Shown piece after piece: positions 1 to 9,319 of a DNA stretch of 64,000 nucleotides. The translations under genes and the position numbers were made by a program. Source of the DNA: Bradyrhizobium sp. ISRA464 (GTDB lineage: Bacteria > Pseudomonadota > Alphaproteobacteria > Rhizobiales > Xanthobacteraceae); contig NZ_CP094526.1 in the NCBI RefSeq assembly GCF_029910095.1, positions 4,898,001 to 4,962,000 of the forward strand, written 5' to 3'. Every line of letters begins with the position of its first letter. Positions within the stretch are counted from its first letter, which is position 1. The notes beneath the pieces are model-generated. The model did not search any database. It saw only the letters and a list, made by a program, of their open reading frames with translations, and was not told where the DNA came from.

Positions 1-2
1 GC

Positions 3-464
3 TTTCTCGGCGCGCGGATGGATCCGCGGGTGCAGCGGCGGCTCGACGGCTATCGATCCGCCATGAGCGAGGCCGAGTTGTTCGATCCGCAGCTGATTGT
101 CACCACGGCGGTGCCGACCTCGGTGACATTAGGCGGCACGCTGTTCGCCGACCTGCTCGCAAAGGCCCCGGAGATCGATGCCGTATTCTGCGTCAATGAC
201 GACCTCGCGCTCGGCGCGCTGTTCGAATGCAAGCGCCGGCACATGGCGGTCCCGGATCAGATGGCGATCGTCGGCTTCAACGATCTCGAATTCATGGCCT
301 CGAGCGTGCCGACACTGAGCAGCGTGCGCACCAACCGCTACGAAATGGGCAGGAACGCAGCCACGATGGTGCTCGAGGCGCTGGAAGGCCGCCGCCCCGC
401 CGAGCCGGTGGTCGATCTCGGCTTCAGCATCATCGAGCGGCAAAGCTCGGCGCGCCGCAGCTGA
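3..464 (+). CDS. LacI-family transcriptional regulator, C-terminal part (cut by window start)
   Basis: The reading frame is already open at the window edge, so only the last ~150 residues of a roughly 330-350 residue regulator are visible and the helix-turn-helix is off-window. What remains fits the periplasmic-binding-protein-like effector domain of LacI/GalR regulators: a stretch matching 'AVFCVNDDLALGAL' followed by 'VGFNDLEFMASSVPTLSSVR', the usual hinge and sugar-binding end of the family. It ends about 210 bases before a sugar-acid dehydratase gene on the same strand, so it probably controls that pathway in response to a sugar or sugar acid. The family call is firm; the ligand is inferred from context only. 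Confidence 0.85.
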   Translation, partial: FLGARMDPRVQRRLDGYRSAMSEAELFDPQLIVTTAVPTSVTLGGTLFADLLAKAPEIDAVFCVNDDLALGALFECKRRHMAVPDQMAIVGFNDLEFMASSVPTLSSVRTNRYEMGRNAATMVLEALEGRRPAEPVVDLGFSIIERQSSARRS

Positions 465-553
465 CATCTGCCCGACACTGATTCGTCACAGGCCGGCAAG
501 AATGACAAAATGATAGCGCAACCAAAACTCTTCAACTAAGGTCCAATTCCACT

Positions 554-579
554 GGCGATCACATCTGCTCGTGATCGCC
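554..579. terminator. Perfect 9-bp inverted repeat, probable terminator of the LacI-type gene
   Basis: GGCGATCAC and GTGATCGCC face each other across an 8-base loop. The short loop and the position 90 bases after the regulator stop codon suit a transcription terminator, although the following T-run is weak. An operator role is an alternative, but LacI-family operators normally have almost no spacer. Confidence 0.5.
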
Positions 580-600
580 GGGTTTGTAATGCGCGACAAT

Positions 601-608
601 TTGCGCAA
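601..608. promoter_or_regulatory. Candidate LacI-family operator core (TTGCGCAA)
   Basis: A perfect 8-bp palindrome with the central CG that LacI/GalR-family operators usually carry lies 69 bases upstream of the dehydratase start and downstream of the regulator gene. This is a short site that could occur by chance; the only support is the family preference and the position. Confidence 0.3.
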
Positions 609-676
609 GGTAGAAACGACATCGAAATCAGAGCCCTTAGAACGGGCCGATACGAGTTGCATTGCGGGAGAAACCA

Positions 677-2515
677 ATGACAAAACCCCACACCAACGGG
701 AACGGTGCCGCGGGCCAGGCCAGCAAGGGCAAAGGCCGCAAACTCCGCTCGCAGGAATGGTTCAACAATCCGCACAATCCGGGCATGACCGCGCTCTATC
801 TCGAGCGCTACCTCAATTACGGGCTGACGCGTGAGGAACTGCAGTCGGGCAAGCCGATCATCGGCATCGCCCAGACCGGCAACGACCTGTCGCCCTGCAA
901 CCGCCATCATCTCGAGCTTGCGCATCGGGTGCGCGAGGGCATCCGCGCCGCCGGCGGCATCGCGATGGAGTTTCCGACCCATCCGATCCAGGAAACCGGC
1001 AAGCGCCCGACTGCGGCGCTCGACCGCAACCTCGCCTATCTCGGCCTGGTCGAGGTCCTGTTCGGCTATCCGCTCGACGGCGTGGTGCTGACCACCGGCT
1101 GCGACAAGACCACGCCGGCCTGCATGATGGCAGCGGCGACCGTCAACCTGCCCGCGATCGTGCTGTCAGGCGGGCCGATGCTGAACGGCTGGCACGACGG
1201 CCAGCGCACCGGCTCCGGCACCGTGGTCTGGAAGGCGCGCGAGCGGCTCGCGGCGGGCGAGATCAATTATGAGCAGTTCATCGAGATCGTGGCCTCCTCG
1301 GCACCGTCGATCGGCCATTGCAACACCATGGGCACGGCCTCGACCATGAACTCGCTCGCGGAAGCGCTCGGATTCTCGCTGCCGGGCTGTGCGGCAATCC
1401 CGGCGCCCTATCGCGAGCGCGGCCAGATCGCCTACGAGACGGGAAGACGCATCGTCGACATGGTCTGGGAGGATCTGAAGCCCTCGGACATCCTGACGCG
1501 GCAGGCGTTCGAGAACTGCATCGTGGTCAACTCCGCGATCGGCGGCTCGACCAACGCGCCGATCCACATCAACGCGCTGGCGCGTCACGTCGGCGTCGAG
1601 CTGTCGATCGACGACTGGCAGAAATACGGCCATGACGTGCCGTTGCTGGTGAACATGCAGCCGGCCGGCTTCTATCTCGGCGAGGAATATCACCGTGCCG
1701 GCGGCGTGCCTGCGGTGGTGCGCGAATTGATGAAGCACAAACGCATCCATGAGAACGCCGTTACCGTCAACGGCCGCACCATGGGCGAGAACTGCAAGGA
1801 TGCGCCGGCTCCCGATGGCGACGTGATCTGGAGCTACGACAAGCCGCTGGTGAAGGACGCCGGCTTCATCGTGCTGCGCGGCAACCTGTTCGATTCCGCG
1901 ATCATGAAGACCAGCGTGATCTCCAAGGAGTTCCGCGAACGCTACCTCTCCAACCCGAAGGACCTGAACGCCTTCGAAGGCCGCGCCATCGTGTTCGAGG
2001 GCCCGGAGGATTATCACGAGCGGATCGAGGATCCCGCGCTGGATATCGACGAGCACTGCGTCCTGTTCATCCGCGGCACAGGTCCGATCGGTTATCCCGG
2101 CGGCGCCGAGGTGGTGAACATGCAGCCGCCGGCTGCACTGATCAAACGCGGCATCCTGTCCCTGCCCTGCATCGGCGACGGCCGGCAGTCCGGCACCTCT
2201 GGCTCGCCCTCGATCCTCAACGCCTCGCCGGAAGCAGCTGCCGACGGCGGGCTCGCGATCCTCAGGACCGGTGACAAGGTCCGCATCGACCTCAACAAGG
2301 GCAGCGCCAATATCCTGATCTCGGAAGATGAGCTGCGGACGCGCCGTGCCGAACTGAAGGCCAAGGGCGGCTTCCCCCATCCGGCGAACCAGACGCCGTG
2401 GCAGGAGCTTTACCGGCAGACCGTCGGCCAGCACGCGACCGGCGCCTGCCTCGAGCTCGCGACGCGCTACCACGACATCGCCGGCAAGGTCGGCGTCGCG
2501 CGGGATAATCACTAG
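677..2515 (+). CDS. IlvD/Edd-family dehydratase, probable sugar-acid (aldonate) dehydratase
   Basis: 612 residues from the ATG at 677, which is preceded by GGGAG; an in-frame TTG at 662 is less likely. The protein belongs to the iron-sulfur dihydroxy-acid / phosphogluconate dehydratase family. The cluster cysteines are visible in 'SPCNRHH', '[12 protein letters not shown]' and '[13 protein letters not shown]'. The N-terminal 'RKLRSQEWF' resembles arabinonate/xylonate-type members rather than IlvD of valine synthesis. It would remove water from an aldonic acid to give a 2-keto-3-deoxy acid in the cytoplasm. The next gene resembles 2-keto-3-deoxy-fuconate dehydrogenases, so a non-phosphorylating L-fuconate/L-rhamnonate-like route is likely. 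The exact substrate is not determined by the sequence. Confidence 0.88.
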   Translation: MTKPHTNGNGAAGQASKGKGRKLRSQEWFNNPHNPGMTALYLERYLNYGLTREELQSGKPIIGIAQTGNDLSPCNRHHLELAHRVREGIRAAGGIAMEFPTHPIQETGKRPTAALDRNLAYLGLVEVLFGYPLDGVVLTTGCDKTTPACMMAAATVNLPAIVLSGGPMLNGWHDGQRTGSGTVVWKARERLAAGEINYEQFIEIVASSAPSIGHCNTMGTASTMNSLAEALGFSLPGCAAIPAPYRERGQIAYETGRRIVDMVWEDLKPSDILTRQAFENCIVVNSAIGGSTNAPIHINALARHVGVELSIDDWQKYGHDVPLLVNMQPAGFYLGEEYHRAGGVPAVVRELMKHKRIHENAVTVNGRTMGENCKDAPAPDGDVIWSYDKPLVKDAGFIVLRGNLFDSAIMKTSVISKEFRERYLSNPKDLNAFEGRAIVFEGPEDYHERIEDPALDIDEHCVLFIRGTGPIGYPGGAEVVNMQPPAALIKRGILSLPCIGDGRQSGTSGSPSILNASPEAAADGGLAILRTGDKVRIDLNKGSANILISEDELRTRRAELKAKGGFPHPANQTPWQELYRQTVGQHATGACLELATRYHDIAGKVGVARDNH

Positions 2516-2523
2516 CTCCGCAT

Positions 2524-2606
2524 CGTCATTGCGAGCGCAGCGAAGCAATCCATTTCTCCATCGCGGCAGCATGGATTGCTTCGTCGCTTCGCTCCTCGCA
2601 ATGACG
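2524..2606. repeat. Dispersed palindromic repeat, family A (copy 1)
   Basis: The unit begins CGTCATTGCGAG and ends CTCGCAATGACG, with matching inner arms around GAAGCAATCCA / TGGATTGCTTC. It can fold into one long hairpin. A second copy in the opposite orientation lies at 57482-57565. It fills the gap between the dehydratase and the first SDR gene and may act as an attenuator or RNA-processing site. Confidence 0.85.
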
Positions 2607-2647
2607 GCGGCAACAAATCCAATCAATAAGACTTCGAGGAGACTTGC

Positions 2648-3382
2648 ATGTCAGACCGCCTGAAGGGCAAACGCGCATTCGTGACGGCGGCGGCCGTCGG
2701 CATCGGCCGCGCCTGCGCGCTGGCCTTTGCCCGCGAGGGCGCAACCGTGTTCGCGACCGATATCGACGAGGACAAGCTCGCGCAACTCAAGAAGGACGGC
2801 GTCGCAGAGGTGGCGAAGCTCGACGTGCGCGACACCGAGGCGGTGGAGGCGATGGCCAAGCGCGCCGGCCAGACCGACATCCTGCTCAATGCCGCGGGCT
2901 TCGTGCATCACGGCACCGCGCTCGACTGCTCGGACGCGGACTGGGACTTCTCCTTCGACCTCAACGTCAAGTCGATGCACCGCACGACCCGCGCCTTCCT
3001 GCCCGGCATGCTGGCGCAAGGCGGCGGCGCCATCGTCAACATCGCCTCCGCCGCGGGCGCGGTGAAGGCGGCGCCGAACCGCTATGTCTACAGCGCGACC
3101 AAGGCTGCGGTGGCAGCGCTGACGCGGTCGGTCGCGGCTGATTTCATCAGCAAGGGCATCCGCTGCAACTGCATCTGCCCCGGCACCATCGAGACGCCCT
3201 CGATGCTGCAGCGTGCGGCCACCGCCGGCCCGAATGGCCTCGAGATGTTCGTCGCGCGCCAGCCGATGGGCCGGCTCGGCACCGCCGACGAGATCGCCGC
3301 GCTCGCGGTGTATCTCGCCAGCGACGAGAGCTCGTTCACCACCGGCGTCGCACATGTGATCGACGGCGGTTGGACGCTTTAG
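2648..3382 (+). CDS. SDR oxidoreductase, 2-keto-3-deoxy-L-fuconate dehydrogenase / DHRS6-like
   Basis: 244 residues, the normal length of a classical short-chain dehydrogenase. The start has GAGGAG upstream. The cofactor motif reads 'TAAAVGIG' instead of the usual TGxxxGIG, which is characteristic of the DHRS6 (BDH2)/2-keto-3-deoxy-L-fuconate dehydrogenase branch; other shared stretches are 'AGFVHHGT', 'RCNCICPGTIETPS' and the C-terminal 'VIDGGWTL'. The catalytic YxxxK is 'YSATK'. It probably oxidises the keto-deoxy sugar acid made by the dehydratase with NAD. Assignment to this SDR subgroup is strong; the physiological substrate is inferred from neighbours. Confidence 0.85.
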   Translation: MSDRLKGKRAFVTAAAVGIGRACALAFAREGATVFATDIDEDKLAQLKKDGVAEVAKLDVRDTEAVEAMAKRAGQTDILLNAAGFVHHGTALDCSDADWDFSFDLNVKSMHRTTRAFLPGMLAQGGGAIVNIASAAGAVKAAPNRYVYSATKAAVAALTRSVAADFISKGIRCNCICPGTIETPSMLQRAATAGPNGLEMFVARQPMGRLGTADEIAALAVYLASDESSFTTGVAHVIDGGWTL

Positions 3383-3389
3383 TTTCCAA

Positions 3390-3548
3390 CCTCTCCCCGC
3401 CCTTCTGCGGGGAGAGGTCGGATTGCGAAGCAATCCGGGTGAGGGGCAAGGCACGATGCCTCCAGATCCCTAAGCGGAGACACCCCTCACCCCAACCCTC
3501 TAAGAGCGAGCTTCGCTCGTCGACCCCGCGAAGAACGGGGCGAGGGAG
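3390..3548. repeat. Dispersed palindromic repeat, family B (copy 1)
   Basis: CCTCTCCCCGC (3390-3400) pairs perfectly with GCGGGGAGAGG (3407-3417). The unit continues with GGATTGCGAAGCAATCC and GGGTGAGGGG, then a mirrored CCCCTCACCC and a CCCCGCGAAGAACGGGG hairpin. It occupies the whole gap between the two SDR genes. A related unit lies at 24721-24838. Confidence 0.8.
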
Positions 3549-3597
3549 CTCACTTCCGCCGCGGCTATACTCAGGGAAACGTCAAAGGATCCAACCG

Positions 3598-4344
3598 ATG
3601 AACAAGATCGATCTCAACGGCCGCTGCGCCGTCGTCACCGGAGGCGCGCAAGGCTTCGGCCGCGCGATCACCGAGCGCTTTGTCGCGTCTGGCGCCAAGG
3701 TCGCGATCTGGGATTTCGACCGGCCGCTGGCCGAGAAGACCGCGAAAGCGATCAGCGGCAGCGTGATCGCGATCAAGACCGACGTCACCGACCCCGCCGC
3801 CGTCGACGCCGCACGCGACGCAACGCTGAAGGCGTTCGGCAGGATCGACATCCTCGTCAACAATGCCGGCATTGCCGGCGTCAACAAGCCGGTGTGGGAA
3901 ACCGACCTTGACGAATGGCGCAAGGTGCTGCGCATCAATCTCGACGGTCCCTTCATCTGCTGCAAGTCGGTCGTGCCGGCCATGATCGGCCAGAAATACG
4001 GCCGCATCGTCAACATCGCGTCGATCGCCGGCAAGGAAGGCAACCCGAACGCCGCACATTATTCGTCGTCGAAGGCCGGCCTGATCGCGCTGACCAAGTC
4101 GCTCGGCAAGGAGCTCGCGCAGCACGACATCCTGGTCAATGCGGTGACGCCGGCCGCGGCGAAGACCGCGATCTTCGACCAGATGACCCAGCAGCATATC
4201 GACTTCATGCTGTCGAAGATCCCGAAAGGCCGCTTCGTGCTGGTCGAGGAGCTCGCCTCGATGGTGACGTGGCTGGCCTCCGAAGACTGCGCCTTCTCGA
4301 CCGGCGCGGTGTTCGACATCTCCGGCGGCCGCGCGACCTACTAG
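3598..4344 (+). CDS. SDR oxidoreductase (sugar or 3-oxoacyl reductase type)
   Basis: 248 residues from the ATG at 3598; the frame stays open upstream only through repeat DNA. Classical SDR features: 'TGGAQGFG' cofactor motif, 'NNAGIAG', catalytic 'YSSSK' and a serine in 'VNIASIAG'. Annotation pipelines would call it 3-oxoacyl-ACP reductase, but its position after an aldonate dehydratase and a keto-deoxy-acid dehydrogenase suggests a sugar dehydrogenase or another step of the same pathway. Its stop codon overlaps the stop codon of the convergent LysR gene. Substrate not determinable from sequence. Confidence 0.8.
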   Translation: MNKIDLNGRCAVVTGGAQGFGRAITERFVASGAKVAIWDFDRPLAEKTAKAISGSVIAIKTDVTDPAAVDAARDATLKAFGRIDILVNNAGIAGVNKPVWETDLDEWRKVLRINLDGPFICCKSVVPAMIGQKYGRIVNIASIAGKEGNPNAAHYSSSKAGLIALTKSLGKELAQHDILVNAVTPAAAKTAIFDQMTQQHIDFMLSKIPKGRFVLVEELASMVTWLASEDCAFSTGAVFDISGGRATY

Positions 4345-5210
4345 CTCCCCCGCCTCGCCGGCTGCCGCAGGGCCGCGACGAGATGATCGGCCAGCAGTGA
4401 CGCGGCGCGCGACAGGTTCGCCGCGCGATGCAGGCGGATCTCCGCCCGCGGCAGAGGCGGCAGACCGTCGCGCGCGGTCAACCGTCGCAGGGTCGGCGGA
4501 AACGTCCCCGACTTCACCACGGTCACGGCGAGGCCCTGCGCCGCGATGGCCTCGACTGCGGACAGGCTGTGGCTGACAAAAGCGAGCCGCCACGGCCGAT
4601 GCGCGTCGTCGAGCGCCTGCATCGCCCAGCTCCGGAACAGACAGCCCTGCGGATAAAGCGCGACCGGGAGCGGCTCGCGCTGCTCGACGCGATGCTCCGC
4701 GCTCGCGGCCCAGACCGCCTGCTCGGTTCTCAGTAACTCGCCCTCGCCGCGCCCTTCCGGATGCATGGCGATGACGAGGTCGTAGGCTTCCCCGAGTCGG
4801 TCGGTCATTGACGACGTCAGGCCGGTTTCCATCTCAACATGGATCAGCGGATAGTTGGCGACAAAGCCCGCGAGCAGCGGCGGGACGATCAGTGTCCCAT
4901 AGTCGTCCATCACCCCGAGGCGAACGCGCCCGTCCATTCCGTGCGCGCGCACCCGGCCGACCGCTTCGTCGTTCAGGCTGAGAATGCGCCTTGCGTAGCC
5001 AAGCAGTCCCTCGCCGGCTGCGCTCAGGTCGACATTGGACGTGGTGCGGTGAAACAGCTCCGCCTGCAGCCGTTCCTCCAGCCGCTTCACCTGCATGCTG
5101 ATGGCTGATTGCGTCCGGTTCAGCGCGGAGGCCGCGCGGGTGAACGACCGATGGTCCGCCACCGCGACGAAGGCCCGCAGCAAATCCGGGTCCAGAACCG
5201 GAGCACTCAT
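4341..5210 (-). CDS. LysR-family transcriptional regulator
   Basis: 289 residues, typical LysR length. The N-terminal winged helix-turn-helix is clear: 'LLRAFVAVADHRSFTRAASA' then 'NRTQSAISMQVKRLEERL'. An effector-binding domain of the periplasmic-binding type follows (about residues 95-285). It is transcribed divergently from an EamA-type exporter with a 93-base gap, the classic arrangement of a LysR regulator with its target. It probably controls that exporter rather than the convergent sugar-acid genes; the inducer is unknown. Confidence 0.9.
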   Translation of the reverse strand: MSAPVLDPDLLRAFVAVADHRSFTRAASALNRTQSAISMQVKRLEERLQAELFHRTTSNVDLSAAGEGLLGYARRILSLNDEAVGRVRAHGMDGRVRLGVMDDYGTLIVPPLLAGFVANYPLIHVEMETGLTSSMTDRLGEAYDLVIAMHPEGRGEGELLRTEQAVWAASAEHRVEQREPLPVALYPQGCLFRSWAMQALDDAHRPWRLAFVSHSLSAVEAIAAQGLAVTVVKSGTFPPTLRRLTARDGLPPLPRAEIRLHRAANLSRAASLLADHLVAALRQPARRGS

Positions 5211-5230
5211 AACAAACCGTGATTCGTTCT

Positions 5231-5254
5231 ATCAGATATATTCGATTTTCTGAT
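5231..5254. promoter_or_regulatory. Inverted repeat in the LysR/EamA divergent promoter
   Basis: ATCAGA and TCTGAT are separated by 12 bases in an AT-rich stretch between the divergent genes. LysR regulators usually bind interrupted dyads in this place, so this is the best visible candidate site. Short arms make the call moderate. Confidence 0.4.
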
Positions 5255-5303
5255 TATCGCCCCTTCCCTAGATTACGCAAGCAAAACAGAAGGATCGAAT
5301 GGG

Positions 5304-6218
5304 ATGGGCGAGGCTTGGGGAGTGTTGGCGGCTGTGCTGTCGAGTGCGCTCGGCGGCACCTCGATCGGGGCGACGCGATTTCTGGTCGGCTCGATCGATC
5401 CGCTGGCGATCGGTTCGTTCCGGTTCGGCATCGGCGTTCTGCTGTTGCTGCCGCTGACATTGCTGCAGCTCCGGGCGTGGCCGCCGCGGCGTGACTGGCC
5501 CGGGGTCGTGGGCCTCGGCCTGTTGTTCTTCGCGGCGTTTCCGATCCTGTTCAACGCATCGCTGATCTTCACCACGGCGGCGCGCGGCGCGCTTGCGCTG
5601 TCCACGCTCCCGCTGCTGACGATGGTGGTCGGCGCCGCGCTCGGCAGCGAGCCGCTCACCGCACGGAAGACCACCGGCGTCCTGGTCACGATCCTCGGGG
5701 TCGCGCTCGCCCTGCTCTCCGGTCTTGCCACGGCGCCATCCGGCGCCTGGCGCGGCGACCTTCTGATGGTCGCGGCCGCGCTTTGCATGGCGCTCTACAG
5801 TATCTGGTCAAAACCCTTCATCCGCCGCTCCGGTCCGATTCCCTTCACCACGCTGGCGATGGCGGCCGGCGGCGCTTTCCTCATCGTGGCCTCGCTGGTG
5901 CGCGGCAGCTTCGCACCGGTTGCGGATTTCGGCGCACTGCAATGGTTCGGCGCGATCTATCTCGGTGCCTTTGGCGCCGCCCTGACCTTCTACCTCTGGT
6001 CCTTCGCGCTGGAGCGGACAACCCCGACCCGCGCCGCAACATCAGTCACCGTCAATCCGGTCGCGGCCTCGCTGGTCGGCGCCGCATTCCTCGGCGAACC
6101 GCTGCGCTGGAATGTGGTGGCCGGGATCGTGACCGTCTTCGCCGGCATCTGGATCGCCACCACCCAGCCGGGCGTGACCGAGGCGGATTCAGCCGCCGTC
6201 GCGCCGGATACGCATTGA
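5304..6218 (+). CDS. EamA (DMT superfamily) transporter
   Basis: 304 residues forming about ten hydrophobic segments in two similar halves, as in the drug/metabolite transporter superfamily. The start is the second of two nearby ATGs (5299 is out of frame), with AAGG a few bases upstream. Conserved landmarks include 'FRFGIGVLLLLPL' in the first EamA domain and 'PVAASLVGAAFLGEPL' near the end of the second. An inner-membrane exporter of amino acids or metabolites is likely. The divergent LysR gene is the probable regulator; the substrate cannot be told. Confidence 0.85.
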   Translation: MGEAWGVLAAVLSSALGGTSIGATRFLVGSIDPLAIGSFRFGIGVLLLLPLTLLQLRAWPPRRDWPGVVGLGLLFFAAFPILFNASLIFTTAARGALALSTLPLLTMVVGAALGSEPLTARKTTGVLVTILGVALALLSGLATAPSGAWRGDLLMVAAALCMALYSIWSKPFIRRSGPIPFTTLAMAAGGAFLIVASLVRGSFAPVADFGALQWFGAIYLGAFGAALTFYLWSFALERTTPTRAATSVTVNPVAASLVGAAFLGEPLRWNVVAGIVTVFAGIWIATTQPGVTEADSAAVAPDTH

Positions 6219-6313
6219 CCGGAGCCCGGAACCGCCGCGCCGGCCAGCACAGACGTTAGCAAATTCGTGCTAGCCTGACGGTTCGGTCCCTCGCAAACCA
6301 AGGCGGCGCGCAT

Positions 6314-6994
6314 TTGGACATCTCGCTTTACAGCGTCTCCGTCTGGGTGCTGCCGCTGGTCATCGCCATCACCTTCCACGAGGCCGCACACGGCTTCGTC
6401 GCGCACCGGCTCGGCGACAACACCGCCTGGCAGCTCGGCCGCGTCACCTTCAACCCGCTCAAGCACATCGACCCGTTCGGCACGCTGATCTTGCCGGCCG
6501 TCCTGCTCATGGCGCATTCGCCGTTCCTGTTCGGCTACGCCAAGCCGGTGCCGGTGAACTTCCGCAACCTCAACCATCCGAAGCTCGATATGGTCTGGGT
6601 TGCGTTGGCGGGCCCGGCGACCAACATCCTGCTGGCGACCGCGACGGCGCTGGCATTCCACGCACTGCCGTTTGTGCCGGCCAACACGGCGCAATGGACC
6701 GCGGATAACCTGAAAAACGCGTTCCTGATCAACATCGTGCTTGCGATCTTCAACATGATGCCGATTCCGCCGCTGGATGGCGGCCGGGTCGCAGTCGGGC
6801 TGCTGCCGCGCCCACTGGCGATCCCGCTGTCGCGACTGGAGCCGTTTGGCATACTGATCCTGATCGGGCTCCTGATCCTGCTGCCCATGATCGGCGCCCG
6901 CCTCGGCCTAAATCTTGATGTTATTTCCACGATACTGCGAACACTGACCGGCTATGTAATCCAGGCCCTTCTCCTTATAACCGGGAACACATAA
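6314..6994 (+). CDS. Site-2 protease family (M50) membrane metalloprotease homologue
   Basis: 226 residues with four to five membrane spans. The zinc-binding 'HEAAH' sits in the first span and the second catalytic signature appears as 'NMMPIPPLDGGR', matching the NPDG-like motif of the short bacterial M50/S2P group (SpoIVFB-like, no PDZ domain). The start codon appears to be TTG; no better ATG exists nearby. Such proteins cleave substrates inside the membrane, but substrates of this short type are mostly unknown. It stands alone between a transporter and a hypothetical gene. Confidence 0.85.
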   Translation: MDISLYSVSVWVLPLVIAITFHEAAHGFVAHRLGDNTAWQLGRVTFNPLKHIDPFGTLILPAVLLMAHSPFLFGYAKPVPVNFRNLNHPKLDMVWVALAGPATNILLATATALAFHALPFVPANTAQWTADNLKNAFLINIVLAIFNMMPIPPLDGGRVAVGLLPRPLAIPLSRLEPFGILILIGLLILLPMIGARLGLNLDVISTILRTLTGYVIQALLLITGNT

Positions 6995-7024
6995 CTTGAT
7001 TTCAGGCAGGAACGCTTCGAGGCC

Positions 7025-7456
7025 ATGGTGATCAAAGCCGCCGATATGCTGATTGCACGACGCGCCGATACGCGTGCGCGCGCCGACTTTGCAACCTGGA
7101 AGATGATGGCCAAGCTGAACGGCACGTCCGCCCTGCCCCCGGAGGCGCAAAATTTCCTGGCCTGCTACAAGAAGCTGCTGGAACAGATGGACGACGCCAA
7201 GGCGAGCGAAGCCACCATCCAGCTAATGTACCGGACCTATTATGCCGAGATGGGCGGGGCCGGCGCAGCGCCTGAGGTTCCCGCCCGCTCGCGCGAGCCG
7301 GTCTCCGACAGCGGAAACGTCACCGCCTTCCGCCGCCTGCCCGCCAAGCCGAGGCCCGGCGCATCCGGCCCGAACGCCCAGCGTCCGCTACCGGTCGCGC
7401 TGATCTTCTGCTGTCTGGTCGTGGTCTACGTCGCGATCCGCTATTACTGGCGCTAG
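7025..7456 (+). CDS. Hypothetical protein with C-terminal membrane anchor
   Basis: 143 residues beginning 30 bases after the protease gene, so the two may be co-transcribed. The first ~80 residues look helical and charged, followed by a proline/arginine-rich linker and a single hydrophobic span at about residues 121-139, ending in 'RYYWR'. This suggests a tail-anchored inner-membrane protein facing the cytoplasm. I do not recognise the family. Confidence 0.6.
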   Translation: MVIKAADMLIARRADTRARADFATWKMMAKLNGTSALPPEAQNFLACYKKLLEQMDDAKASEATIQLMYRTYYAEMGGAGAAPEVPARSREPVSDSGNVTAFRRLPAKPRPGASGPNAQRPLPVALIFCCLVVVYVAIRYYWR

Positions 7457-7842
7457 CACCACGAGCTATTTCGGTTTGGCTCGGTTTCCTCACGCGAACC
7501 GGTATCCGCTTCGCGTGAAAGCGCTCGACCGGTAGCGCTGTAACCTGCCCCACATTTGCGTCAAAGGCGCGCGGCTCCCGCGCCAGACGGTGATCGGCCG
7601 TTTGTTCTCATCAGACGTCGCAATGGCGTTGTCGATCCTGCGCGCCCTGGTCGTGGACAGCGAGCCGATCGCGTTCATGCGAGGCGCCGCTGACTGCAGA
7701 AGCACAGCGTCGAGCCATCGACCCGGCTAATTCGCCGCGCCGTGGAATATCGCGCGCGGCCGATTGTGTCGCGCGCCTAGGCGACGCCATCGCGGCCGGG
7801 CATAATGAGGAACTCAAAAAACAAAATCATACTGGAGGAAAG
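7457..7842. other. Intergenic region with one inverted repeat
   Basis: No convincing gene in 386 bases. CACGCGAA (7491-7498) and TTCGCGTG (7510-7517) form a perfect 8-bp dyad just after the hypothetical gene; it resembles a short repeat I associate with Bradyrhizobium intergenic DNA and may end transcription. The last 40 bases, AT-rich with GGAGGAAAG, form the leader of the next gene. Confidence 0.5.
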
Positions 7843-9063
7843 ATGAAGCGATCCATTGCAGCCCTTGTCGTGACCACGAGTCTGGTGATCAGCGGCAGCG
7901 CGCTGGCCCGGACCATGGACAAGGTCGTCAAAGTGGGCGCCCTCGGCGATCAGTCCGGGCTCTACCAGGATATCGGCGGACCGGGCTCGACAGTGGCGGC
8001 GCAGATGGCGATCGAGGATTCCGGGCTGCTGGCAAAGGGCTGGAAGATCGACCTGATCTCGGCCGATCACCAGAACAAGCCCGACGTCGCCGTCAACATC
8101 GGCAAACAGTGGATCGACGTCGACAAGGTCGACGTGTTCGTCGACCTTGCAGCCTCCAACGTCGGGCTCGCCATCGCCAACCTCTCCAAGGAGAAGAATG
8201 TCGTCAATTTGAACTCCGGCTCGGGCTCCTCCGATCTCACCGGCTCGCAGTGTACGCCCAATACGGTGCACTGGCCCTACGACACCTATATGCTTGCCAA
8301 CGGCACCGGCAAGGCGCTGGTGAAATCCGGCGGCGACAGCTGGTTCTTCATCACCGCGGACTATGCGTTCGGCCAGGCGCTGGAGCGCGACACGACGGCG
8401 GCCGTCACCGCGGGCGGCGGCAAGGTGCTCGGCAGCGTCAAGCATCCGCTCAATACCGCCGACTTCTCCTCCTTCCTGCTGCAGGCGCAGAGTTCGAAGG
8501 CCAAGGTCATCGGCCTTGCCAATGCCGGCGGCGACACCACCAACGCGATCAAGCAGGCGGCTGAATTCGGCATCGTCTCGGGCGGCCAGAAGCTTGCAGG
8601 CATGCTGATGTTCATCACCGACGTGCACTCCCTCGGCCTCAACGTCGCGCAGGGCCTGAACTTCACGGAAAGCTTCTACTGGGACATGAACGACCAGACC
8701 CGCGCCTTCTCCAAGCGCTTCATGGAGCGCTTCAAGAAGAACCCGCCGACCATGGTGCAGGCCGGCGTCTATGCATCGCTGATCCATTACTTCAAGGCGC
8801 TGGAGGCGCTCGGCGGCAATCCGCACGACGGCCGCGCTGTCGTCGCCAAGATGAAGGAGCTGCCGACCGACGATCCCCTGTTCGGCAAGGGCTCGATCCG
8901 CGCCGACGGCCGCAAGATCCATCCGGCCTACCTGTTCGAGGTGAAGAAGCCGTCGGAGTCGAAGTATCCGTGGGACTATTACAAGCTGGTCGCGACCATT
9001 CCTGCCGATGAAGCCTTCCTGCCGCTGGACAAGAGCGCCTGCCCGCTGGTGAAGAAGAACTGA
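7843..9063 (+). CDS. ABC transporter substrate-binding protein (branched-chain amino acid type)
   Basis: 406 residues with a strong ribosome site (GGAGG). A signal peptide covers about residues 1-22 ('SGSALA' before the cut). The mature part matches the type I periplasmic binding fold of the LivK/Peripla_BP_6 group: 'VKVGALGDQSGLYQDIGGPG' at the start of the domain, and 'FFITADYAFGQALERD' in the middle. It would capture a small organic or amino acid in the periplasm. There is no permease or ATPase gene beside it, so it either feeds a transporter elsewhere or the one at 21-26 kb. Confidence 0.88.
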   Translation: MKRSIAALVVTTSLVISGSALARTMDKVVKVGALGDQSGLYQDIGGPGSTVAAQMAIEDSGLLAKGWKIDLISADHQNKPDVAVNIGKQWIDVDKVDVFVDLAASNVGLAIANLSKEKNVVNLNSGSGSSDLTGSQCTPNTVHWPYDTYMLANGTGKALVKSGGDSWFFITADYAFGQALERDTTAAVTAGGGKVLGSVKHPLNTADFSSFLLQAQSSKAKVIGLANAGGDTTNAIKQAAEFGIVSGGQKLAGMLMFITDVHSLGLNVAQGLNFTESFYWDMNDQTRAFSKRFMERFKKNPPTMVQAGVYASLIHYFKALEALGGNPHDGRAVVAKMKELPTDDPLFGKGSIRADGRKIHPAYLFEVKKPSESKYPWDYYKLVATIPADEAFLPLDKSACPLVKKN

Positions 9064-9085
9064 TTGGTTGGCGTGACGTGCACGG

Positions 9086-9107
9086 CGGATGGGAAAAGCG
9101 CCATCCG
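9086..9107 (+). terminator. Hairpin after the binding-protein gene
   Basis: CGGATGG and CCATCCG pair perfectly across an 8-base loop, 23 bases after the stop codon. There is no U-run, so it would be a weak intrinsic terminator or an mRNA-stabilising hairpin. Confidence 0.45.
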
Positions 9108-9319
9108 TCGTCTCCGCAACATGAGGTGTGCATCACAGGCGGCGCCCTGATCCTGAACAATCTCTATCTGCGGCGTTCGTCGCCGCGGTGATCGAGTAGC
9201 CCTTGAGGAAAAGAACAAGTATGAGGGCTACGGCGCGCGCCACTGGATCACGCGACGATTGCGGCGATAGGCTCAGTCACGATGCGGAGCGGCCTCATAT
9301 TCCAACGGCCGTAGATGCG

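Noticed and set aside
1166..2626. 486-codon frame on the minus strand opposite the IlvD/Edd gene
   Set aside because: Shadow of a strongly supported enzyme; no family resemblance and biased composition.
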